Of a DNA stretch of 64,000 bases, positions 35,104 through 43,737 are shown piece by piece. The notes under the pieces were generated by a model. That model was not told the DNA's origin, searched no databases, and saw nothing but the letters and a program-made list of their open reading frames with translations. This stretch comes from Thalassolituus sp006212115 (GTDB lineage: Bacteria > Pseudomonadota > Gammaproteobacteria > Pseudomonadales > Oceanobacteraceae): NCBI RefSeq assembly GCF_040372045.1, contig NZ_BAABWH010000002.1; one strand, given 5' to 3'. Both the position numbers and the translations under genes were made by a program. The stretch's first letter is position 1, and each line of letters opens with the position of its first letter.

Positions 35104-36159
35104 ATGAACAAACATCTGCGCCATACTCTGCTGCCGCTTTCCCTCGCTGTTACTCTGCTCAGTGGATGCAGCGCTCTGTACGAGAAAGGCGACCAGGACG
35201 TAGTGCCGGATTCTGTGACTCAGGCGCAGAGCTTGCCCGGGTGGGTGACTAAACCACCTGCAGACAACGCCAAGGCATATGGTGTTGGCTCGATGGAGCT
35301 GTATGGCAATCCGGATCAGGCATTGAAGCGCGCGTCGGATTTTGCGCGTGCAGATCTTGTTAGCCGCTTAAAGGTAACCATTTCGGCAACCAATTCCAGT
35401 CGCATCAACGAGTTCACATCGGACGGGGAAACGCGTCTTCAGAAAAGTGTGTCTCAGGCAGTTAGCAGCACCATCCCGACCGTCACACTGGATGAAGTTG
35501 TCATCCGTGATACCTATGTCGATGATAAGTATGCCTATGCACTGGCTGAGCTCGATCGCGTTGCAGCAGCAAGCCGTATTACCGCGCAATTGCGTGATGT
35601 AGAACAGGAGCTCAACCAACTGCGCACCAGCGAGGTCACGGGCACAGGTAAACTGGAAAGGTTACAGCAACAACTGCCAGCGTTATCACTGTTTGCACAG
35701 CACGATCAATTGGCCGAGCAGTACGCCTTCGTTTCCACAAGCCGCACTCAGCCACGAGCGCCTCAGGACTTACGGGATTACCGAACCGGTATTCTCGCTG
35801 ACCTGAAAGATCTGGATGTCAGACTCACCCTGCTGGACGACGGCGCAAGAATCATGCGCGGGGGCCTGTATGAAACCTTAACTAATCAGGGTTTGAAGCT
35901 CGGCGATTCAACAGACCCAGATTTAACTTTCGAAGTCAGTGCAAATCTGGATAGCCAGCGTCAGGACGGTAACTACTACGTATTTGCAAACGCCCGAGTC
36001 AATCTCAGGGACAGCAGCGGCCAGGTATTGAGTTCGTTTTCGGATACAGCGCGCGGTGTATCCGGGATACAGAAAAATGCCTTGAATAAGGCATCGGAAA
36101 AACTCGCGGAGCAACTGTCCGCCGAGCTCGCCAATACGCTCACTCAGAGGTTGCGTTGA
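35104..36159 (+). CDS. LPP20-family lipoprotein (operon gene 3)
   Basis: The 351-residue lipoprotein has lipobox LSGC (Cys22). The LPP20 domain (LPGWVTKPPADNAKAYGVGSMELYGNPDQALKRASDFARADLVSRLKV) occupies residues ~45-175. A coiled-coil-prone stretch follows (VEQELNQLRTSEVTGTGKLERLQQQLP), then a second domain from ~240 to the C-terminus. LPP20 proteins are outer-membrane-associated and some (FlgP) support the flagellum, but no flagellar genes are here. It lies 7 bp after the LpoB-like gene. The three lipoproteins probably form an envelope complex. Confidence 0.82.
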   Translation: MNKHLRHTLLPLSLAVTLLSGCSALYEKGDQDVVPDSVTQAQSLPGWVTKPPADNAKAYGVGSMELYGNPDQALKRASDFARADLVSRLKVTISATNSSRINEFTSDGETRLQKSVSQAVSSTIPTVTLDEVVIRDTYVDDKYAYALAELDRVAAASRITAQLRDVEQELNQLRTSEVTGTGKLERLQQQLPALSLFAQHDQLAEQYAFVSTSRTQPRAPQDLRDYRTGILADLKDLDVRLTLLDDGARIMRGGLYETLTNQGLKLGDSTDPDLTFEVSANLDSQRQDGNYYVFANARVNLRDSSGQVLSSFSDTARGVSGIQKNALNKASEKLAEQLSAELANTLTQRLR

Positions 36160-36172
36160 ATACTCTGATTGG

Positions 36173-37297
36173 TCAGGCCGCTTGAGCAGTCGCGACTGGT
36201 TGCTCGGCCTGGCGCGCTTGAAACTGCTCCGGAGTCATCAAGGTAGCATTTTCCTCATCCCAGATGATGTAACGCATCGAGTGCGGAATATCTTTTAGCG
36301 TCAGGCGAGTGACATTCTCAAACAGGTCTCGGTACGCTTCATGGCACGCTCGCAAATTGTAGTTAGGAATGCGGGCCGATAGATGGTGAATATGGTGATA
36401 ACCGATGTCCGCGGTAAACCAGTGCAGAACACGCGGAAGCTTCAGATAGCTGGTTCCAGCCAACGCCGCAGTAAAATAGTTCCAGCCCTCCGTCGGAGAC
36501 GCGTAGGAATTCTCAAAGTTATGCTGAACCGTAAACAGAATAATCCCTGACGCCCCCGCCAACGACAGCGCCACGACAGACACCACGGTAAACTCGACAA
36601 CACCAAAGGTCGCAGCAACCGCTGTCCAGATCAGGGCCAGCGCCAGGTTGTTGCCTGTCATATGCCAGAACTCTTTCCGGGTCGCCCAGTACCGTGTTGT
36701 ATACGTTGATGGTTTTTGCCCTTTCAGCACATGCGCTATCAGCCCTACTGTGCCCTTCAGCCATGTGAAGCGAGGATTAAAAACGAAGTACAGAAAACCC
36801 GCCAATGGCCCCATGTAAAGCTTGCGCTGGCTGGCATAACGACGTTTCTGTTTATCATTGAGCTGAGCGTATTCGTCCGTCGACAGAACAGTCAGTGGAC
36901 CGCGGTATTTTTCCCAATCACCATTGGTTGAGTGGTGGTAATCATGGTGCCTGGACCAGACATACTGAGGTACGCCGCACACAACACCGAAGATAAACCC
37001 CACAATACTGTTTGCTCTGGCGCTTGGATAAAGGCAGTTGTGGCCGCAGTCATGCAGCATCACAAAAGCGCGCAGTAAGAACAGCGTCAACAGAACCACA
37101 ATTGAGGCCGTCAGCAGATAAGACACCGACAACGCTTGCATGCCTGCGTAAGTCAGCGCAATGACTGGAAGCAGGGTGGTCAGCGTCTGACTCATGGCCT
37201 TCCAATAGCTTTTATCTGCAAATCGATTTATCAGCTCGTTCTTTTTATTACGCAATGCCTGCGTATCTTGCTGAATCTGGTCCATTTTCGCGTCCAC
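36173..37297 (-). CDS. Membrane fatty acid desaturase
   Basis: The 374-residue integral membrane desaturase has the three His boxes of the acyl-lipid desaturase family: HDCGH (residues ~88), RHHDYHH (~114) and HHIHHLS (~303). The hydrophobic helices lie around residues 40-80 and 220-260. The preceding segment (LTLFLLRAFVMLHDCGHNCLYPSARANSIVGF) resembles delta-12/omega-6-type enzymes. It probably introduces a double bond into phospholipid acyl chains; the position is unknown. The start is a GTG at 37297; an ATG at 37285 is an alternative. It faces the LPP20 gene with 13 bp between the stops. Confidence 0.88.
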   Translation of the reverse strand: MDAKMDQIQQDTQALRNKKNELINRFADKSYWKAMSQTLTTLLPVIALTYAGMQALSVSYLLTASIVVLLTLFLLRAFVMLHDCGHNCLYPSARANSIVGFIFGVVCGVPQYVWSRHHDYHHSTNGDWEKYRGPLTVLSTDEYAQLNDKQKRRYASQRKLYMGPLAGFLYFVFNPRFTWLKGTVGLIAHVLKGQKPSTYTTRYWATRKEFWHMTGNNLALALIWTAVAATFGVVEFTVVSVVALSLAGASGIILFTVQHNFENSYASPTEGWNYFTAALAGTSYLKLPRVLHWFTADIGYHHIHHLSARIPNYNLRACHEAYRDLFENVTRLTLKDIPHSMRYIIWDEENATLMTPEQFQARQAEQPVATAQAA

Positions 37298-37399
37298 TCA
37301 TAGGTATGTGACAAGATCGCGAAAGTTTAGCAGAACAAACTGTCTCTCATATCGAACAATCAAACAAAGTGATCACGAAACAGCCAATGGCTCAATTTG

Positions 37400-40102
37400 T
37401 TACATTTCATGAGTAGCCAACGTGGCCTCAATCCGTTGTAACAGCGTATCCGGGTCAATCGGTTTTGCGATATGGTCATTCATACCGGCCTCCAGACAGG
37501 CCTTCTTATCGTCATCCATCGCATTCGCTGTCATGCCGATGATGGGGATATCCGGCAGTAATTTGCGTATTTCCCGAGTGGCTGTGTAACCGTCCATTAC
37601 GGGCATCTGTACATCCATCAGAATGAAGTCAACGGCTGGAGATTTACTCATAAGCTCCAGCGCAACCTGACCGTTCTCCGCAATGACTGAGCTAACGCCG
37701 TATTTGTGCATAAACTCCTGAACGATCAACTGGTTCACCTGAACGTCCTCAACAATAAGCGCGCATTTCCCTGCCAGCGGAGAGTCCCCAAGAGCCGGGT
37801 TGATCGGTGGCTGCGGCGCTTCCTCTCCTTCTTTCAGGTACATAAATACGAAAAACTCGCTGCCCTCGCCCTCGGTACTGCGAACCAGAATATCGCCTCC
37901 CATCATCTGTGCCATTCGCCGGGAGATACTCAACCCAAGGCCAGTCCCGCCATAACGTCGACTGATCGATGCATCAGCCTGACCAAATGCCGCAAAAATG
38001 TGCTGCATCTTGTCCGCCGGAATCCCTACACCGGTGTCTTGCAGACGAACCTGAAGTTTTTCTTCAGCGCTGTTGTATGAAACGGTGAGATGGATGCTGC
38101 CCTCGCGGGTAAACTTAAAGGCATTGCTGAGCAGGTTCAGAACAATCTGCTCAATGCGTAATTCGTCGCCGATCAAGACATCAGGGACATCACGCGACAG
38201 GGTGATATCGAACTCGAGCCCCGATTCATCCGCAACGTGACCAAACAGAGCCTCCATCTTACGGACTACCCGGCGCATCCGCACTTCTGAGACTTCCAGC
38301 TCCATGTTGCCCGACTCGATGCGTGCGTAATTCAGAGTCTGATTGATCAGCCCCAGTAACGTTACCGATGCCAGATCAGCCTTAAGCAGATAATCTTTCT
38401 GGGTGGGCGTCAGGCTGGTATCCAATACGAGTTTCAAAAACCCGTTAATGGCATTCAAAGGAGTACGCAGTTCGTGACTCATATTGGCCAGAAAAGCCGA
38501 TTTCGCGTCGTTCGCTGCATTTGCACGCGATACCGCATCACTCAGTTCACGGGTTCGCAACGCCACCTGTCGCTGGACGGTTTCTATCTGACCCGTCGTG
38601 GTGAGCACAAATACTAGAAACAGCGTCGCGATAACAAAACCACCCGAGAGGATGACATAGCTCGTCCAATCGTTACGGCCGTATGAGAAGTTATCTGCAG
38701 GAAAAATCTCCAGTCGATACTGGCGTGTACCGAAGCTTTCATCGTAAGCAAACATCGGCAAGCTAGCATGAACAGACTCTCCCTCTTCGTAAATCGGAAG
38801 TCTGGTCCCGCCCGTTACGTCGTAAAGATTGAACTTGAGCCCTACCCGACGCGACTGAAACACGCTCTCACCAAGAATGCCCTGAACCTTCAGCACACCA
38901 CTGGCGAAGCCCAGCAGAGTCTCTTCATTCTCAAGATCAAACACCGGCATGTAGAGAATAATGGCCCGCTTGCGTCCCGCTTCCTGGGCGAGAATGATGG
39001 GTGCAGTAGAGACCGGCCTTTTCTCTGATTCAGCCTGCATCAACGCGGCTTTGCGTTGTGGGTTGGCCGACAGATTCAGACCAAACGCTTTTCTGTTTGG
39101 CCCGAACGGGTAGATATAAAGAACTGGGTGGTAGCTGTCGCGCACCGGTGCAGGAATCAGCTTGCCGTCAGGGGTAAGCTCGGTGAGTGTAAAATCTTCC
39201 CGCCCACGCTCATGGTAAAAGGCTTCCCAACGCAAACGTCCTTCCTGATCCAGAGGCTCAGTCCAGCCAACGCCGAAAAAGGCATCATCGCTGACCATCA
39301 CTCGCTCGGAAAACTGTGCAAACTCCTCTGGAGAAACAAACTCACTGGCACTGAACAGCGCCGCGTAGGACAAAAGCTTGTTCTCCGAGATGGTCAACCG
39401 CGCCTCAACCGTTTGCGCCAGCTGGTCTGCCGAGCTGCGCAGATCATTGATAATCTGATCCCGATGAAAGCTGACGGACTTATGAAATAAAGCCAACACC
39501 GCCGCGAGAATCACCACCAACGGAATCATTGCTTTCAATTTCCGGCTAACACTGTAAACGGCGACTGGAGCCACCAGCACTAACAATACCGGTGCCACTA
39601 ACAAAGTTCCGATGGCATCACCGGCCCACCAGGTTATCCAGTTAAAGAGCAACCGGTCTGTAACGATAAAACCATTCACAAAGAGCGTCAGATTGCCGAC
39701 CGTTGTACTGACAACGCTGCCCAGCACCACCACAATCGCGCAAAAACGGAACAGATGATGTATTTCATCCCACCTGCCGTCAGTGGATAAATATGTCCGG
39801 TATAGCCATGCGCCAAATGCACCTTGCACGGTTGCACCTGCGCCCATCGCCAGACCTGAAGTAACAGATAAGAGCGCCAGATCAGAAAAGGTCGCTGTCG
39901 TTGTATAAAGGTTTGCCAGCACCGCGCCCGCAGCGACACCCAACCAGGCTTCAATTCTTGGTAAAAGGAGAAACGCACCCAGCGCAATACCCGCGGCAGG
40001 CCACACCGCTGCGGCATAATCGGGAGGAATCGCAAGCGTAGCTCCCAACCTCGCCATCAGAAAATAGGCAAGTGCAGCAACAACAATTCTGATGACGGGC
40101 AT
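37400..40102 (-). CDS. Hybrid sensor histidine kinase with MASE1 and CHASE domains
   Basis: The 900-residue membrane kinase has, in order: a MASE1-like multi-helix module (~1-255) with LAIPPDYAAAVWPAAGIALG; a CHASE sensor region (~275-480) with the FSERVMVSDDAFFGVGWTEPL core; a membrane helix (~483-505); HisKA with His543 (SHELRTPLNAI); the ATPase lobe (NLLSNAFKFT, DTGVGIP, GTGLGLSIS); and a C-terminal receiver with Asp830 in LMDVQMPVMDG. The start at 40102 has AGGAA 8 bp upstream; the longer frame begins inside a terminator-like hairpin. Output is presumably a phosphotransfer protein elsewhere. It is divergent from the tandem acyltransferase-like genes. Confidence 0.9.
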   Translation of the reverse strand: MPVIRIVVAALAYFLMARLGATLAIPPDYAAAVWPAAGIALGAFLLLPRIEAWLGVAAGAVLANLYTTTATFSDLALLSVTSGLAMGAGATVQGAFGAWLYRTYLSTDGRWDEIHHLFRFCAIVVVLGSVVSTTVGNLTLFVNGFIVTDRLLFNWITWWAGDAIGTLLVAPVLLVLVAPVAVYSVSRKLKAMIPLVVILAAVLALFHKSVSFHRDQIINDLRSSADQLAQTVEARLTISENKLLSYAALFSASEFVSPEEFAQFSERVMVSDDAFFGVGWTEPLDQEGRLRWEAFYHERGREDFTLTELTPDGKLIPAPVRDSYHPVLYIYPFGPNRKAFGLNLSANPQRKAALMQAESEKRPVSTAPIILAQEAGRKRAIILYMPVFDLENEETLLGFASGVLKVQGILGESVFQSRRVGLKFNLYDVTGGTRLPIYEEGESVHASLPMFAYDESFGTRQYRLEIFPADNFSYGRNDWTSYVILSGGFVIATLFLVFVLTTTGQIETVQRQVALRTRELSDAVSRANAANDAKSAFLANMSHELRTPLNAINGFLKLVLDTSLTPTQKDYLLKADLASVTLLGLINQTLNYARIESGNMELEVSEVRMRRVVRKMEALFGHVADESGLEFDITLSRDVPDVLIGDELRIEQIVLNLLSNAFKFTREGSIHLTVSYNSAEEKLQVRLQDTGVGIPADKMQHIFAAFGQADASISRRYGGTGLGLSISRRMAQMMGGDILVRSTEGEGSEFFVFMYLKEGEEAPQPPINPALGDSPLAGKCALIVEDVQVNQLIVQEFMHKYGVSSVIAENGQVALELMSKSPAVDFILMDVQMPVMDGYTATREIRKLLPDIPIIGMTANAMDDDKKACLEAGMNDHIAKPIDPDTLLQRIEATLATHEM

Positions 40103-40184
40103 ATCGGTTCCTGATGCGAATACCACATCAGTATAGACAGGGTTCAGCGTTTGCTCCGCTTGCTGATAGGGTTCATTACGGGAC

Positions 40185-40209
40185 AAAAAAGGGCGGTACT
40201 CGCCGCCCT
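40185..40209 (-). terminator. Rho-independent terminator-like hairpin in the hybrid kinase leader
   Basis: Read on the minus strand, AGGGCGG pairs with CCGCCCT around a short loop and is followed by six T residues. It faces the hybrid kinase start 80 bp downstream, so it could attenuate readthrough into that gene or block antisense transcripts from the opposite side. Confidence 0.7.
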
Positions 40210-40257
40210 GTAGGGCCCCATACCGTAACGAGGGCCTGTCACGGCCGAGCGCTAACT

Positions 40258-40275
40258 GTTAATATTGTGATTAAC
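40258..40275. promoter_or_regulatory. Inverted repeat GTTAAT-N6-ATTAAC, candidate operator
   Basis: The 6-bp arms are perfect and the spacer is ATTGTG. It lies 35 bp upstream of the first acyltransferase-like ATG, within the promoter region, so it may be a repressor or activator site. Confidence 0.4.
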
Positions 40276-40310
40276 GCACCGCCTACAACAACAATAATAA
40301 GGAAGGCCTG

Positions 40311-41279
40311 ATGGCAGAAAAAGATTACGTTGCCATGTGGTTTCACGCTCGCAAGCCATACGGTATCGACGACACTATCCTCTGGGGTTGGTTTGATCCC
40401 GATCAGCAATCCATCACATGGGACAGCTGGCAACACGCCGACGCAGATGGCATGTCTGGTTTCGCTAAAATCCTGCGCCCGATGGGCTACCCAAGCCACC
40501 CCCTGCCAGTATGTAACGAGACCCGGGTACCCGGTTGGCGTGAGATCATCAAAGCAGGCAAAGCCTTCCCAGTTGAAGAAGGTGATAAAACAGTTAACTG
40601 GAAGCACACCTACGCTCGGACAGGCCAGGATGGCTTTTCGCCTGAAGTTGCTTGTCTGTCTGAAGAAGAAACAACGCGATTAAACCAGTGGTGCAAGGAA
40701 CGAAAAGTCAGCCCAGGAAGCCTGATCTACTCAGAGCTGAGCAACATCATTGCTGAACGTCTGGTGGAAGGTGACAAACCTTTTTACTGGTTTTATCCCG
40801 TCAATGTTCGTGGTGCGACCGGCATAAAAACCGAGACCTTTAACCAGGCATCGGGGTTCTACATGCTGACCAAACCGTCATCAACAGCACAGGAATGGCA
40901 AGCCCAGATGAAGCAGCGCTTCAAAGCGAAACAGCATTGGGCCAACTGGAAGCTTGCTAATATCGGTAAGGTAGTCGGGTATACCGGCGTCAAACTGATA
41001 TACCGAATGACAAGCGGTAAGCAGTTTTATATGGGAAGTTGCTCGAATCTGGGCAGCTGGCCACTACCGGGGCAAGACAACCCACCAAAGCAAAACAACC
41101 TTCGTCTGGCTGCAGTTGCACCGGGTACGGCGAACTATCCAATCTCTGCCACCATGGTGGAATGGTATGGCCAGCTGACCTTCACACTAAAAATGCACCC
41201 GTATATCTGCCCCGATCAACAGACCGTGCGCGATATCGCGGATGCATGGCGTGATGCATTACTGAAAGCGATCGCCTGA
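40311..41279 (+). CDS. Putative CoA-dependent acyltransferase-like protein A (tandem paralog)
   Basis: This 322-residue protein is closely related to its neighbour at 41461. The motif H42-x3-D46-G47 (WQHADADG) matches HxxxDG of the chloramphenicol-acetyltransferase/condensation/WS-DGAT fold. Downstream features of that fold are also present: PVNVRGA (a P-x-N-x-R element) and CSNLGSWPLP (an SN-x-G strand). The motif lies much nearer the N-terminus than in typical members, so the N-lobe is short. No membrane segments or signal are seen. AAGGAAGG precedes the ATG. The acyl acceptor is unknown. I am not certain of this assignment. Confidence 0.45.
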   Translation: MAEKDYVAMWFHARKPYGIDDTILWGWFDPDQQSITWDSWQHADADGMSGFAKILRPMGYPSHPLPVCNETRVPGWREIIKAGKAFPVEEGDKTVNWKHTYARTGQDGFSPEVACLSEEETTRLNQWCKERKVSPGSLIYSELSNIIAERLVEGDKPFYWFYPVNVRGATGIKTETFNQASGFYMLTKPSSTAQEWQAQMKQRFKAKQHWANWKLANIGKVVGYTGVKLIYRMTSGKQFYMGSCSNLGSWPLPGQDNPPKQNNLRLAAVAPGTANYPISATMVEWYGQLTFTLKMHPYICPDQQTVRDIADAWRDALLKAIA

Positions 41280-41460
41280 ATCAGTTTTAAGGCTTCCCCT
41301 ATCGGCCCGTTTGCCCATCACGTCATGTGATGTAAGGCACACGGGCCACACGCCAAACTCCCTAACGCAACAGTTGTGACTATCGTCGCAGTCTCACCCG
41401 CTAACTCACTCCTAAGCTTTCCTGACAACCGAATGGTTTCATCACGCTCTGGAGTACGAC

Positions 41461-42471
41461 GTGGCCGAAAAAGATTACATCGCAATGTGGTTCAATGCGC
41501 GCCGCCGCTTTGGTGTCAGCGATACGGTATATTGGGGTTGGTTTTACCCTGATACGCGTACTATTGAATGGAAGTCGTGGCGCCACGCGGACGCCGATGG
41601 TCTCGCGGGTCTGGCCATCGAGATGCGCAAACTTGGCTACCCATCGACACCCCTCCCAGTCTGTAACGAGCAGAGCGTCCCCAGCTGGAAAGAAATCAAA
41701 GCAGCCAAACGCGCTTACCCCACTGAAGAGTCTGCGAAGACAATTCACTGGCGACAGAAATATCATCACTCCGATGACGTCACTTTCAAACCCGTAGTCG
41801 CCGCCCTGACGAAGGCACAGTCAGACCATATCAAGACCTACTGCAAAGACATCCGCGTCAGCCATGGGAACATGCTGTTTGCCGCACTGAGCCGTGTTGT
41901 CTCCCGCGAGCTGATCGATGGCAATGAACCGTTTTATTGGTTCTTCCCTGTTAATGTGCGCGGCGCCACCGGCATTCAGACAGAGAGCTTCAACCAGGTA
42001 TCGGGCGTCAGTATGCGGGTCACACCGGACAGTCCGGCCACAGATTGGCAGTCCCAGATGCGCCAACGCATGAAAGCAAAAGAACACTGGAGCATGTGGA
42101 AGCAGGCTTGTTTATCCAAATACCTGGGTGAATGGGGTACTGCGCTCGCCTACAAACTGACCAGCGGCAAGCAGTTCTTCGCGGGTAATTGCTCTAATTT
42201 GGGCAGCTGGCCACTACCACATGCCGACAATCCAGAAAATCCGAACGATGGCCGCTTACTTGTCGGTGCCTCCCCGGGCACCGCTAACTACCCAGTCTCC
42301 AGCAGTATGATCGAGTGGTACGGAGCCATCGGCCTGACATTGAAGCTGCATCCCAGTATTTGCCGTGACCAAAAAATGGTGCAAACCCTCAGCGAGGCAT
42401 GGAAAGAAGAGGTCCTGCGCGAAAGTGGACAGCTAGATACGCAACCCACAGAGAACGCACAGGCACTTTAA
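41461..42471 (+). CDS. Putative CoA-dependent acyltransferase-like protein B (tandem paralog)
   Basis: The 336-residue protein is a paralogue of the one at 40311. Both share the start MAEKDY, the H42-x3-D46-G47 motif (WRHADADG), the PVNVRGATGI block, the KLTSGKQF segment, CSNLGSWPLP and HPSICRDQ (HPYICPDQ in the upstream copy). The main difference is a C-terminal extension of about 15 residues. The start is GTG with GGAG upstream. The 181-bp gap after the first gene lacks a terminator, so cotranscription is possible. A tandem duplication of a condensation-like enzyme suggests two related substrates. Confidence 0.45.
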   Translation: MAEKDYIAMWFNARRRFGVSDTVYWGWFYPDTRTIEWKSWRHADADGLAGLAIEMRKLGYPSTPLPVCNEQSVPSWKEIKAAKRAYPTEESAKTIHWRQKYHHSDDVTFKPVVAALTKAQSDHIKTYCKDIRVSHGNMLFAALSRVVSRELIDGNEPFYWFFPVNVRGATGIQTESFNQVSGVSMRVTPDSPATDWQSQMRQRMKAKEHWSMWKQACLSKYLGEWGTALAYKLTSGKQFFAGNCSNLGSWPLPHADNPENPNDGRLLVGASPGTANYPVSSSMIEWYGAIGLTLKLHPSICRDQKMVQTLSEAWKEEVLRESGQLDTQPTENAQAL

Positions 42472-42479
42472 TCAGACAC

Positions 42480-42505
42480 AAAAAAGCCCGCTATCGCGGG
42501 CTTTT
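42480..42505. terminator. Bidirectional rho-independent terminator
   Basis: AAAAAGCCCGC pairs with GCGGGCTTTT around TATC, with A and T runs on the two sides. It separates the acyltransferase-like pair from convergent htpX. Confidence 0.85.
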
Positions 42506-42523
42506 CCATAACGCTATTCACTG

Positions 42524-43414
42524 TTACTTGTTGCCGTAACGCTCTTGCAGCGCACGAATACGGTCGTCCAGTGGTGGATGCGTCGCAAACAGAGCCGCAA
42601 ACTTGCCCTCGCCACGGATACCGAAAGCCACCAGCTCACCTTGTAGTTCACTCGGCTGATCGTAGGTTTCTTTTAAGCGCGCCAGTGCCGACGCCATTGC
42701 CGCAGGGCTCACCAACTCAGCACCCGCTTGGTCTGCGCGGTATTCCCGACGACGACTGAACCAGGCCACGATGGTTGAGGCCAGAATGCCCAGAATAATC
42801 TCGGAAACAATGGTCGCAACAAAGAAACCGATACCCGGTCCGTTTTCATTCTTGAAGATCGCTTTATCAACGAAGTTACCAATGATGCGCGCAAAGAACA
42901 TAACGAAGGCGTTTACCACGCCCTGAATCAAAGCAAGGGTCACCATATCACCGTTCGCTACGTGGCCAACCTCATGGCCAAGAACCGCCTTTACTTCATC
43001 GTGGTTCATTCGCTGCAGCAAGCCCGTGGACACCGCCACCAGAGCGTCGTTTTTATTCCAGCCGGTCGCGAATGCGTTAGGCGCATCAGACTGGAAGATC
43101 CCCACTTCGGGCATGCCGATGCCCGCTTTCTCAGCCAGCTCCTGCACTGTGCTCATCAGCCACTGCTCGCCAGAGTTATGTGGCTGGTCAATGATCTGCA
43201 CCCCCATGGCCCGCTTCGCCATCCACTTGGAAATGAACAACGACACCAGAGATCCGGCCATACCAAAGACCAGACAGAAAATAAGCAGCGACTGCAGATT
43301 CAGATCTGTGCCGTTCTGCTGAAAATACGAATCTACGCCGAGCAGGCTCAGCGTGATACTTGCGACCGCAATCACCGCAAGGTTGGTTGCCAGAAAGAGA
43401 AAAATCCGAAGCAT
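42524..43414 (-). CDS. htpX: Membrane zinc protease HtpX
   Basis: The 296-residue M48B protease degrades misfolded inner-membrane proteins, as described for HtpX. N-terminal membrane helices lie at ~5-25 and ~45-65. The zinc motif is H147-EVGH-151, followed by VANGDMVTLALIQG. A further pair of helices around 160-220 precedes the RREYRADQAGAELV block, which carries the third ligand Glu. The start is ATG 43414. The gene is monocistronic and shares a bidirectional terminator with the acyltransferase-like pair. Regulation by envelope stress is usual for the family but not visible here. Confidence 0.95.
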   Translation of the reverse strand: MLRIFLFLATNLAVIAVASITLSLLGVDSYFQQNGTDLNLQSLLIFCLVFGMAGSLVSLFISKWMAKRAMGVQIIDQPHNSGEQWLMSTVQELAEKAGIGMPEVGIFQSDAPNAFATGWNKNDALVAVSTGLLQRMNHDEVKAVLGHEVGHVANGDMVTLALIQGVVNAFVMFFARIIGNFVDKAIFKNENGPGIGFFVATIVSEIILGILASTIVAWFSRRREYRADQAGAELVSPAAMASALARLKETYDQPSELQGELVAFGIRGEGKFAALFATHPPLDDRIRALQERYGNK

Positions 43415-43539
43415 CTTTGTGCTCTCCGCTAATCAAGTAGTTGTCTGACACAGGTTATGAGGGTTTTACGCCCACATATCAATCTTTCGAGAGTGTAAAA
43501 AAAGGTGATGACAGACAGGTTTAGCCTTCGTTACCATGC

Positions 43540-43640
43540 AATCCACCCAGGGGGAGGCCGTCTGAGACAGCCTGAGATTAGCATCTGCTTAAACCCCGGA
43601 ACCTGATCCGGTTCGTACCGGCGTAGGAATGGGAAGGCAG
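43540..43640 (+). ncRNA. TPP (THI-box) riboswitch
   Basis: The sequence carries the hallmarks of the thiamine pyrophosphate aptamer: AGGGGGAGGCC at 43549-43559, CTGAGAT at 43572-43578, and the core around GAACCTGATCCGGTTCGTACC, split here as GAACCTGATC at 43599-43608 and GTACCGGCGTAGGAATGGGAA at 43615-43635. Such RNA elements repress thiamine genes when TPP is abundant. It lies about 100 bases upstream of a TonB-dependent receptor gene and directs the whole downstream cluster to thiamine or its precursors. Confidence 0.93.
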
Positions 43641-43695
43641 TCTCGACTGCACGACAATTCATATTTTGCGCACTATGCGCAGCTACGCGACAGCC

Positions 43696-43737
43696 GGGTC
43701 TTTGTTTACCAGTATCTTAAGGTTTACAGGCAGACCC
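43696..43737 (+). promoter_or_regulatory. Possible translation-start sequestering hairpin downstream of the riboswitch
   Basis: GGGTCT at 43696-43701 can pair with AGACCC at 43732-43737, directly before the receptor ATG at 43738. Pairing would bury the ribosome binding region, and the aptamer could control whether it forms. No rho-independent terminator is seen between aptamer and start, which favours translational control. This is inference from pairing only. Confidence 0.4.

Noticed and set aside
43666..43737. Extended start for the TonB-dependent receptor
   Set aside because: The added 24 residues do not form a signal peptide, whereas the ATG at 43738 starts one directly. The region is better explained as riboswitch expression platform.
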